Positions 15,603 through 25,000 of a stretch of DNA of 32,651 nt are shown piece by piece. The notes under the pieces are model-generated. The model saw only the letters and a list, made by a program, of their open reading frames with translations, did no database searches and was not told the DNA's origin. The stretch's first letter is position 1; each line of letters starts with the position of its first letter. The DNA is from Syntrophobacteraceae bacterium (GTDB lineage Bacteria; Desulfobacterota; Syntrophobacteria; Syntrophobacterales; Syntrophobacteraceae), in the NCBI GenBank assembly GCA_031292215.1, contig JARLHO010000162.1, positions 1 to 32,651 of the forward strand, in the 5' to 3' direction. Both the position numbers and the translations under genes were made by a program.

Positions 15603-16112
15603 ATGGGTTTTCGAAATGAAGAAACGGTAGGCGAACGGATAGCAATGGCCAGGTGTCTCTACAGCAAGTGGGGCGACGAGCTGAGACGGGACCCGGAGAT
15701 AGCGGCCAGGACCCGGGAGCTTTCGACCCTGATCAAGGCTTCGAGCGTTTTGAGCAGTAGTTCGGGTGTTACAAACGAATGCCGGATTTGCGAAGAAGAA
15801 GATGGGGGATCTTGCTGCGGCGCGGGGATAGAGGACGGATACGGCTCCGAGCTGCTTTTGTTAAATCTGCTTTTGGGCGCCGTGCTGCCGGGAGTCGCAA
15901 ATTCTGCCGGGAGCTGCCACTTTCTTGGCGAAACCGGGTGTGTTCTCCACGCCCGGGATATTTTATGTATAAACTATATGTGCCGCAGGATCCATGAAAC
16001 CATCCCGCCGGGAATGCTTTTTGCGCTCCGGAAAGCCAACGGGGCGGAGATGGACCTTATCTTTGCGCTCCACGAGCGGGTAAAGGGGTTTATCCGTAAA
16101 AATACCTTATGA
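15603..16112 (+). CDS. YkgJ-like cysteine cluster protein
   Basis: This 169-residue soluble protein has eight or more Cys in a pattern like the YkgJ/CxxCxxCC family: CRICEEE, SCCGAG, SCHFLGETGC and DILCINYMC. Such clusters are thought to bind zinc or an iron-sulfur centre; no enzymatic role is established. It begins 14 bases after the sigma54 activator and is probably co-transcribed with it, so it may be involved in redox or metal sensing with the GAF regulator. It ends six bases before the convergent cupin gene. Confidence 0.75.
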   Translation: MGFRNEETVGERIAMARCLYSKWGDELRRDPEIAARTRELSTLIKASSVLSSSSGVTNECRICEEEDGGSCCGAGIEDGYGSELLLLNLLLGAVLPGVANSAGSCHFLGETGCVLHARDILCINYMCRRIHETIPPGMLFALRKANGAEMDLIFALHERVKGFIRKNTL

Positions 16113-16118
16113 AGGCTT

Positions 16119-16484
16119 TCATTCCTGTGCCCGGTAGCAATCCTGCCGAAAGGGCGGTGTGCAGATGCAGTAGAAGATGAGATCTTCTGTCCCGATATTT
16201 GCGATACGCTGGGCGCAACCGGGGGGAATTCTTACGACATCGCCCTCAAAGACCTCCACGGGAGCTTGTCCGCCAAGCTCGACCCTGCCTTTTCCAGACA
16301 CGATCACGTATCTTTCGGCAACGCCCGTCAGCGTGTGCCAAGCGGTGGCGCCCCCGCCCCCTACCCTTGCGCGGGCGATGGAGGCGAATTCATCGCCCGC
16401 GTCATTTGCGACTTCCAAGATATGGCAGCGCTCAGGTGTTTCGAATTCTACTTTTTCCGTGGATCTCAGAACTTCGGCTCTCAT
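16119..16484 (-). CDS. small cupin domain protein
   Basis: This 121-residue single cupin has the conserved barrel pattern: WHTLTGVAERYVIVSGKGRVEL (motif 1 with metal-type His and Glu) and GDVVRIPPGCAQRIANIG (motif 2). The second-motif His is replaced (Gln/Arg at that position), so metal binding may be altered. Similar proteins are annotated as mannose-6-phosphate isomerase-like cupins, but the substrate cannot be predicted. The ATG at 16484 is preceded by AGGAG at good spacing and lies just beyond the stop of the OYE-like reductase gene, so the two form an operon. Confidence 0.88.
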   Translation of the reverse strand: MRAEVLRSTEKVEFETPERCHILEVANDAGDEFASIARARVGGGGATAWHTLTGVAERYVIVSGKGRVELGGQAPVEVFEGDVVRIPPGCAQRIANIGTEDLIFYCICTPPFRQDCYRAQE

Positions 16485-16499
16485 GGGGTCACTCCTCAC

Positions 16500-17561
16500 T
16501 CATTTCGCGCGCTGGTACTGCTGGGGCCAATGGATGTCGGCGTGAAGGGCCTTTGCCGCGTGGAGCGGCCAGTAGGGGCGGCGCAGGAACTCGCGCCCCA
16601 TCATTACGACATCGGCGTTTCCCGTTGCGACGATCTGCTCGGCCTGGGCCGGATCGGTAATGAAGCCTACCGCCCCGGTAAGTATTTGGGCCTCCTGCCT
16701 TATGGCGGCCGCAAAAGGGACCTGGAACCCGGGGCCTGCGGGAATTTTGGCGTCCGGGGCCAAGGCGCCGCTCGAGCAATCGACCAGGTCGATGCCCGCC
16801 GTTTTTAGCCGGCGGCAGAACTCGACGGATTGCGCCAAATCCCATCCGCCTTCCATCCAGTCGGTGCAGGAGATGCGGACAAAAACCGGCAGGTGTGCGG
16901 GCCATGCCTGCCTCAGGGTTTGGGCGACCTGGAGAGGAAAGCGCATCCGGTTTTCGAGCGAGCCCCCGTATTCGTCGGTTCGGCGGTTGGAAAGGGGCGA
17001 GAGAAATTCATGGAGCAGATAGCCGTGGGCAATGTGGATTTCAATGACCTCAAAGCCTGCCTCCAAGCTGAAGCGGGCCGCTGCGAGAAATTGTGAGGCC
17101 ACCTCTTCGATGTCTTCCCGACTCATCTCCCGGGGCGTTTGCGATTGATCGTCAAAGGGGATGGGGCTTGGAGCTATCGGCAGCCATCCGCCATCGGAGG
17201 GGGCAAGCGGTTTTCCTCCGCGCCATGGGGCCTCGGTTGCAGCTTTTCGCCCGGCGTGGGCAAGCTGGATACCCGGCGCCGCCCCCTGGTCTTTTAGGAA
17301 GGCTGCGATGCGTTTAAATGCCAGGGCGTGGGCCTTAGACCACATCCCGGAGTCAAAGGGCGAGATGCGGCCGGCAGGTGATACAGCGGTCGCTTCGACC
17401 ATCACCAATGCCGCCCCTCCCACGGCTCGGCTTCCCAGATGAACCAGATGCCAATCGGTGGGCATCCCTTCGTTACTGGAGTACTGGCACATGGGGGAGA
17501 CGAAGATGCGGTTTCTAAACTCAATTTCCCTTATTTTTAACGGTTCGAATAATTTGCTCAT
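16500..17561 (-). CDS. Old yellow enzyme-family NADPH:flavin oxidoreductase (YqjM/NamA type)
   Basis: This 353-residue FMN-dependent ene-reductase starts SKLFEPLKIREIEFRNRIFV and has the YqjM-class residues C25 and Y27 in SPMCQYSS. The substrate-binding motif is EIHIAHGYLLHEFLSPLSN (the two His bind the substrate carbonyl) followed by RTDEYGGSLENR. Such enzymes reduce activated C=C bonds with NAD(P)H and often act in xenobiotic or oxidative stress responses. The ATG at 17561 gives the family start; a TTG three codons upstream has the better-spaced GAGG and cannot be excluded. Cupin gene follows directly downstream in the same direction. Confidence 0.94.
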   Translation of the reverse strand: MSKLFEPLKIREIEFRNRIFVSPMCQYSSNEGMPTDWHLVHLGSRAVGGAALVMVEATAVSPAGRISPFDSGMWSKAHALAFKRIAAFLKDQGAAPGIQLAHAGRKAATEAPWRGGKPLAPSDGGWLPIAPSPIPFDDQSQTPREMSREDIEEVASQFLAAARFSLEAGFEVIEIHIAHGYLLHEFLSPLSNRRTDEYGGSLENRMRFPLQVAQTLRQAWPAHLPVFVRISCTDWMEGGWDLAQSVEFCRRLKTAGIDLVDCSSGALAPDAKIPAGPGFQVPFAAAIRQEAQILTGAVGFITDPAQAEQIVATGNADVVMMGREFLRRPYWPLHAAKALHADIHWPQQYQRAK

Positions 17562-17819
17562 GGCGGTCAAGTTCCTCTACGGGTGAATCTTCTCCCCTTT
17601 TGCGGCAGGGGGGCGCGTGCGGAAAATCCCGGTGTCCGGATGGACAGGATTCTACCATTTCGGGCCGGGGGTGTGCAAACGGCAACCGGATGCGGCAACG
17701 GAAGGGCGACGAGAAAAGGCAAAAGGTCTTTTAATCTGTTTCGGGCGTTGCTATTGTAGCCGGCAGCCGTTGGGGCAATAGCTGCGAAAAATCCATTTAT
17801 TCCGGGGAGTATTTACGGT

Positions 17820-18908
17820 ATGGCGGGTAATCTCGTTTTCTATGCGGGCAAATATGCCATGGAGGCCATCGGCCGGGAGGGACTGCGTCCCGAAATGGTC
17901 AAAGCGGTCCTCGGTGCGGCCGGCGGGCCGAAGTGGCTGGTTCTCCACGGTCTGGACCACGCTATTTTTTGTTCCTGGTTTAAGGGGCGGAGCGAACCGC
18001 TTTACCTTTTGGGCTCATCCATCGGGGCCTGGCGGTTTGCGGCGGTGTCGCAAAAAGACGCCTCCGAGGGTCTTGGCCGGTTTCTTTCCGCCTATATCGA
18101 ACAGAGCTACTCGCCCCGTCCCGGGCGAGAAGAAATCACGAGCGAATGCGCGAAAATATGCGATGAGATGTTGGGGGAAAGGGGAATCGAAGAAATACTC
18201 AGTCATCCCTTCATGAGGCTTAGCGCTTTTACGGCTCACTGCAAGTGGCCGGTCGCAAGCGAAAACAAGGTGTTGTTGAGCCTGGGGCTTGCGGATGCCG
18301 CCGTCTACAACGGAGTGCACCGGGCGGGTCTAAGGTTTTTCTTCGACCGGGTGATTTTCTCCGACCCTCGGAACTCCCCGCCGTTCGGTGAAATGTCTGA
18401 CATTGCGACACGCTGGGTTCCCCTTTCGGCGGCAAACTTAAAAGACGCCCTGATGGCTTCGGGGTCTATTCCGCTGGTGATGTCGGGGGTAAAAGACATA
18501 GCCGGCGCCCCTGCTGGGATGTATCGGGACGGCGGGGTCCTCGACTACCATTTCGACCTGCCGGTTTTAGGAGATGGCGACGAAAACGGGTTGATTCTTT
18601 TCCCGCACTACTCAAACCGCATCATACCGGGGTGGTTCGATAAGCGGCTTCCGTGGCGTGGTCCCGGGGAAGAACATGTGGATCGGATGCTCATGGTTTG
18701 TCCCTCCGGGGAATTTATTGGCAGCCTGCCGCATAAAAAGATTGCGGACCGGGAGGATTTTGCGTTTTTCAGGGGCCGGGACGCGGAGCGCATCGCGTAC
18801 TGGAATGGAGTCGTTGCGGCAGGGGAAAGTCTTGGCGAAGAGTTCCTGGAGGCGGTCGAAACGGGAGCGATCCGGGAGCGGGTAAGGCCTATTTCGGAGA
18901 TTATGTGA
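17820..18908 (+). CDS. patatin-like phospholipase/esterase
   Basis: This 362-residue protein has the patatin-type nucleophile motif G65-S66-S67-I-G69 (Ser67), an oxyanion-type GGPK segment (about 35-38) and the catalytic Asp in the RDGGVLDYHF motif (about residue 236). This is a Ser-Asp dyad hydrolase expected to cleave acyl esters. The classical GGGxRG is replaced by GAAGGPK, so its substrate may be atypical. The ATG is preceded by GGGGAG at slightly long spacing. The 3' third (from 18534 on) is duplicated beyond the helicase gene at 25696-26107, and the duplication extends 37 bases past the stop. It is the intact copy. Confidence 0.85.
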   Translation: MAGNLVFYAGKYAMEAIGREGLRPEMVKAVLGAAGGPKWLVLHGLDHAIFCSWFKGRSEPLYLLGSSIGAWRFAAVSQKDASEGLGRFLSAYIEQSYSPRPGREEITSECAKICDEMLGERGIEEILSHPFMRLSAFTAHCKWPVASENKVLLSLGLADAAVYNGVHRAGLRFFFDRVIFSDPRNSPPFGEMSDIATRWVPLSAANLKDALMASGSIPLVMSGVKDIAGAPAGMYRDGGVLDYHFDLPVLGDGDENGLILFPHYSNRIIPGWFDKRLPWRGPGEEHVDRMLMVCPSGEFIGSLPHKKIADREDFAFFRGRDAERIAYWNGVVAAGESLGEEFLEAVETGAIRERVRPISEIM

Positions 18909-18945
18909 GGGGGGGGCGAGGGTTGTTTTTGTTGGGCTGCGCTTC
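18534..18945 (+). repeat. left direct repeat (3' end of patatin gene)
   Basis: 412 bp that align without gaps with 25696-26107; I counted 18 mismatches over the roughly 375 coding bases. It covers the end of the patatin coding region and stops inside the loop of a REP-like hairpin (18931-18957). Together with the right copy it brackets the helicase-nuclease gene. Confidence 0.95.
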
Positions 18946-18957
18946 GCTTAGCCCAAC
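18931..18957 (+). repeat. REP-like hairpin (GTTGGGCT/AGCCCAAC)
   Basis: Perfect 8-bp arms 18931-18938 and 18950-18957 with an 11-base loop. A related hairpin with GTTGGGTT/AACCCAAC arms and an 11-base loop is at 26475-26501. The right patatin copy has the left arm only, so the duplication boundary falls in the loop. No U-tract follows, so it is not a classical terminator. Confidence 0.7.
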
Positions 18958-19088
18958 CTACTCGGCTTCGCCCGGGTGTCCCCATTGGGACGCGATGTGC
19001 TGCTTTTCGCGCTCCGCATTTTTGCGTTGGTGATGCGGGCGTTGGGCGAAGGCGCAGGACTGTTGGGAAAACGATTGAGACGACGGTT

Positions 19089-22000
19089 TTAAGTTTTTTG
19101 AACCTGCTCCAGCGAAGCCTTTTCCCATGCCGCTTCCAGCCGAGGCCGGGATATATTCCTTAGCCTTTTCAGACCCAAATGGCGGGCCATGAGAATAATG
19201 CCCACGGGCAGATGAGTATCGCCAGATGACTCCTTGATTATTGAGCGAGCAAGGGCGATCAATTCCGGCATGGCGACCTGGTTGACATAACGGGGATTGC
19301 CGTCTCTTCCAGGACGACAAGAACTACAATGTTCGGCCTCGGCATCTGTTTTCCAAAAGAAAAGGCCCACCTCTTCTTCTGTCGTCCTAAAACGAGCTTT
19401 GGCGGTGCTCCATACCGATGATCGGATGCTTGCGCCGGCTTTAAAGAAACCTAGCCGCTTGGCAACTTGATGAGCCAGTACATCTTGATGGATGGGCGAC
19501 TCTGCCTCGATTATTGAAACAATGGACTGGAGGATCTTTTCTTTGTCTATTTGCTCAAAGGCGCCAAGTTGCCGTGGAAGCGAACCTTCATGATTTGGGG
19601 CTTTCTCGTCGGCAATGTCGTCGGGAGCCGTTTCGAAGTCCACTGGTAGAGATTGTGTCTCTTCATTTACCTCGAGCTCAGGAAAGATTTTCATCTCCCC
19701 GGATGTCGTGTAGTGCCCCAGCTCTGGCGCCCCCGCGATTCTGGCGTGTCCGGTAGAATAATTTACGATTGACGGCCCTGTGGCCGGAATGTCTATATTG
19801 GGCTCTTGTGCCCTCTTTTCACGCGCGTTGTTTAGCAACCCGGTTAATCGATCGTGCAATCTGTTCGTTGCTCGCTCTCTGCTTGTCCACCATTCGGTTG
19901 ACCAGACACGAAGGATCTCCCATCCCAGTCCTCGCAGAACTGACTCTCTTAGTTTGTCCCGATCTTTCGCCGTGGCCGCACGGCGATAATTTGCGCCATC
20001 GCACTCGATCCCAGCCAGATATCGGCCCGGCACATCGGGATCGACAACTCCCAGGTCAATTCGAAACGTAGAAACGCCGATCTGCGGATGCACGGTCCAG
20101 CCTTTTTGACGTAAGGTACTGGCCACGGCCTCCTCAAAGGGCGATTCGAAGTGTCCGACGCTGCCGTGTATCTCCTCCATGAATGCGCGAGCTCCTCGCT
20201 GAGCGAACTCGAGATATAGCCTCAAGTCCCTCACCCCGGGGGCGTTTGTGCGTGTCAAGTCTATTTGATCAGGCTTCATAGAGGAGAAGACCCGCAATTC
20301 GTGCCGAGCACGAGTGACTGCGACATTCAGGCGCCGCTCGCCGCCAGCTTTGTTGAGCGGTCCAAAGTTCATAAGGACCCGTCCGGTAGAATCGGGGCCA
20401 TATGTTGTTGAAAAATAAATGATATCCCTCTCGTCGCCCTGAACATTCTCTAAATTCTTTACGAAAAGATTTTCTCCTGATCCGGCGTCGAAATACCCTT
20501 CCAAAGACCTGTCTTTTCGGCATTCATTTTCCAGCAGGTCCTCGATGAGCTTTTGCTGCTCAGCATTAAATGTGACGACGCCTATGCTCAGTCCCTTTTC
20601 GGAGAACTGCGGGTCTGAAAGCCTGGAGACGATCTCCGCCACCAGGGCACGGGCCTCGACCGGATTAGTGCGTGTGTTTCCTCTCTGGTATGTGCCCGCC
20701 ACATACGTATATGATACCGCCCGATCTTGGGCATGCGGGGCTGGAAAAGTTAAAAGCTTTCCATCGTAATACCTGTGATTCGAGAAGGTGATGAGGCTCT
20801 CGTGACGGCTCCTATAGTGCCAGCGCAATTGAAGTGGGGGGATGCCCGAGCTGAGACACTCGTCTAAAACACTCTCCATGTCGCAATCTTGCGCCGAGTC
20901 GTCATCGGCCGTCTCATCCTCGGAACGGGTGAAAAAATTTGTCGGCGGCAGTTGTTTCGGGTCGCCGGAGACTACGACATGTTTGCCACGCGCCATTGCC
21001 CCTATGGCGTCCCATACAGGAATCTGCGACGCTTCATCGAAAATTACCAGGTCGAACCGACTCACTCCTGGCGCGAGATACTGGGCGACTGAAAGTGGGC
21101 TCATGAGTATGCAGGGTGTGAGCCTGGTCAGTATCCTTGGAACCGCACTCACAAGTTTGCGAAGGGGGAGATGCTTCGATTTCTTCTGCATCTCCTTTCT
21201 GAGCACACCCCACTCGTCTTTTGTTTCTTTGTCATCATCAAGGGCGCCTGAGCGGAGACGCATGCGGATGATTTTGCGGGAAAGGGTGCGCAAGGTTTCG
21301 TCCAGGGCTTGAAAGTCCGTAATGGTTTGTTCATGCTGGACAGCTACGAAGGAGCGCAGAAGTGGAAGTTCCTCAGCCGCCGCGATGAGCCACCACCGGC
21401 AGTAATTGACCTCGAATGTCTGAGATACAACGTCGGGTTCCACAGCGCCGGAGATGACGGACTCCACCAACGGCCCAAGGCCCCTTGAGAAAGCCTCCTG
21501 CTTCACCCTGAGCCATGCGCACCAGTCGAACAGATCCGGGTGCTGTTCCGAAATTTCCCTGCAGGCGGCGGTAATCGAAGGGATGTCCGTATCAAGCCAA
21601 TCGCTGTTTTCTGCGAGACGCCGGGTTGCTGCCCGTTTAGACCCGAATCGCTCCAGCGTTTCGATGAAAGCGGCAAACGCCGTGTTTGCCCCTCCATTAG
21701 GGGCAAGCAAGATGTTTCCGGGGCCAAGAAGATATTCCAGGGCCTTTTGAAGCCCCATGTGGGTATCGGGATTGTCTACGAAATGTGCAATTGCAGACTG
21801 TAACTCTTCGAAAAATGATGTCGCTGACTCGATTTCATCGATATCCGTTCCGATGCCACGCCAGAAGCCGTCTGTGCGCTCCCGCAAGTCGTCGAGGCTC
21901 TTTAGTTTTTCGTGGACCGAACGCATACCGGCGAGGGTGGTCAAATCTTTTACACAATCCCGGGCAGGATTGGGTTCCTTCTCGGCATGTTCCAAAAGCA

Positions 22001-25000
22001 GTCTGCCAACGCGGTCCTGCAGAAGCGCTGCGATATCTGTATGATCGTTTTCTTTAGCCGGCGGCTTGCCAGCCGGAAGCGCTGGAAAATCAGATATTCC
22101 CAGCAGTGCTCCCAGCGCTTTTCCAGGGTCTACCGGTGCGCATGGTGCTATGGGCAGGGAAGAGGCGACCTCGAGCAAAGCGTCTCGAAAAGCAGCGCAT
22201 TTGCCGTGCGCCAGCTTTGGCGACTCCTGCCAGAGCATCCTGGCTTCTTCTTCCAACGGGTTCACCGAACTTAGCCGATCCCGGATGGTGCTCATTTTAA
22301 TGAGGATAGCTAATTCACTCTGACAATCAAGCTTGTAGTCGCCCTTATCGGCGGTAACGGTCCCAAGAGCTTTTCGAACACGCCGGCGAAGGACACGGCG
22401 CCGCATCCACCAGCTTTTTTCGGACTGCTCCCAGGTGGACATCAGGATTGTGTGATCGAGGTCATGCGCTTGTAATGTATAATCGGCACTCAGGCTGCTA
22501 CCAAGGTCCCCGTATTCCTTCAAGAGATCTATCGTTTGCTGGAGTTTTTGAATCCATGCTTGGCGAGAAAGCAGGCAAACTGATTTGAGGTTGTCATGGT
22601 CGAGCTGCAGGGCTTCTCCCCGGTATGGGACTGAGAGAGCATTTGAGTATTCCTTATACTCCCGCAGCATTTGGCGTCCTTCCCGCAGCCTGGCGACTAT
22701 CGCGACGGCATCAGGGCGAAGAAGGAAGCGCCAGTCCCGGCCCGCCGCTCGCGGCAATGAGCCGGCTAGCCGCTCCATACCGCCAAGTCCTTTGGAATCC
22801 GAGCGAATTGCCGGGATATTCGTTATTTGTGTGATCGCTTTTACTGTATCTGCGAGTTGGCCGCATAAGCTTTGCAATTCATCGGCCGAGTCAACCAGCA
22901 TAGTAGCCCAGGTTGGCGACCATTCCCGCCGCCTGATCTCCTTTAGAGCCGTAGACTCAAGATTTCCGGCAGTGTGTCCATGGATACGCAGATTTGACAC
23001 GACCTCGCGCAGCTTAGCCAGGTCCGAGCGGTCGTGAGCAGTGGCAGACGGCCAGCAGAGCCTAACTGAGGTTATATCCGTTCGGCTTACGACAGTTCCG
23101 ACTGCATAATAGGCCGTCAGGCCGTTTGAGAAAGGCCGATGAATTGTTTGCACATACTCATTAAGCTTGTCTTTGAGTTCGCCCAGGTTCTGGGATTCTA
23201 AATCCCAGTGGTTCTCACCGATATCTTCATTCGCTTCGTAGGAATTTCGGAGCTGTTTAAGAACTTCCAGTTTGCTGGATTTGTTAGAGTGAAGTTCGAG
23301 GCAAAATTCACCTAGACCTATTTCTTTAAGGCGGCGGTAGACGACATTGAGGGCCGCAGTTTTTTCTGCGACAAAGAGGACTGTTTTGCCCTCCGCCAAG
23401 CACTGCGCAATTGTGTTGGCTATGGTTTGGCTCTTGCCCGTTCCAGGTGGACCAACCAAAACAAAATCCTTGCCCCTGGCGGCCGTGGCAACTGCGGCCA
23501 GTTGGGAGGAATCTACGGGCAAGGGGCAAAAGACGTTTTGTGGCGGCAGGCTGCTGTCTAATTCCCCGGGAGCGAGAAAGGCGACGCCATCTTTGTAGGT
23601 CCGGGATGGCGTGTCCAGCAGATGGCGCACAACAGGGCTCTCTTTAAGCGTTTCAGTTCGGTCGACAAGGTCTTTCCACATGAGGTATTTGGCAAAGGAA
23701 AAGAGGGCTATTACAACCGTACGGGATACTTCCCAGCCAGGGATATCTTTGATCGCTATCTCAACAGTCCGCCATATTCTCTCAATATCCAGCCCGCGTG
23801 CTCCCTTGAGTAAATCATTTTCGATTGCATCGAGGCCGGAAATCTCGAAGTCCTTGCGAAGCATTTCTATCAGCGTCAAATTGAAACGGGGCTCGTCATC
23901 ATGTAGGGACAAATAAAAGCCTGATTGAACGCTTCTCCGTTCGAGCTTAACTGGAATGAGGACCAGTGGAGCTCTGCAGGGTTTCTCTCGCTCCACGGGT
24001 TTCCAGGACAAAAAACCCATACCCATGAACAGGGTATTTGCACCGCCTTCGTCCAGCGAATTCCTGGCTGCCCGATACAGTTCAAGGAGTCTGGTGTCCA
24101 ATTCATTTCCTGGCAGTGGGGATAATACCTGATTGCGGTCGAGCGCATCGCGCGCATGGCTCAATATCAGATCTTCCTGATGTCTATTTTTGTGCAGCGA
24201 GTATTCGCGCGGGTCGACGTCATATTGCTCGATGCTTGGAAGGACACGAAGCCTATGTCCCTCTGCGAGTCTATCTTCCAAAAGGGCTGGGGCAGGGGCG
24301 ATCAGTTCGACAACGCGTTTGGTGGCTCTGAAATTGAGCAGGTTGTTTCGCGCCGAAAGATCCAGGAGCCTTCTTTGCCACCTTTCAAGGCGGGTCAGCG
24401 TCCCCTTTGACGCCCGCTCCTCGAAAGCTGTGGCATCAAGTGCAAAGTCCGGCGCCTCTTCTAACTGCGGTTGGCTAATCTCCTCACATACCTTTCGGGA
24501 CAGACGCTCCGGCCCGGCTCCTTCAGCCAATGCCAACGGAAGAATGCGTTGAATCCTTGCCCTGCGAACATCCACAGCGAGGTGGAAAAGGCCTTCTTTC
24601 TCCCCGGATAAGTGTCCTTCGCCGTATTCACGAGCCCACTTGAAGGAAGGGGGCAAACCCTTGCTTTGCGTTGCTAGAGTACTTTCGAATAGAATGAGTT
24701 CCTGCAGGTGGAGACGCTTGCGCAGAGCGGTAATATCGTCTACGACCGCTGTGGAGAAGGTTTCATCGGAGAGCCAGCACCCAAGGAATGAATGACCTTG
24801 AGTGAAGACGAGAACGGGATTTAACCCGCACTGTTCGATGCAGGAGGCGAAAAGCATTGTGAGGTCTAAACAAGTTCCTACGCCAGCTTGGATGACTTGT
24901 GACGGGGGACGAACTTTCTGACCGGTTTGTTCGAAGCTTGCCGGGGGCAACACGTACCCGATCCCCAGTCCACAGACGGCATTCCAAAGAGCCGACATCT

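Noticed and set aside
18958-19320. 120-codon minus-strand frame overlapping the helicase 3' end
   Set aside because: It is out of frame with the helicase protein, whose DUF3320 end is recognisable, and the rest is REP-like non-coding sequence.
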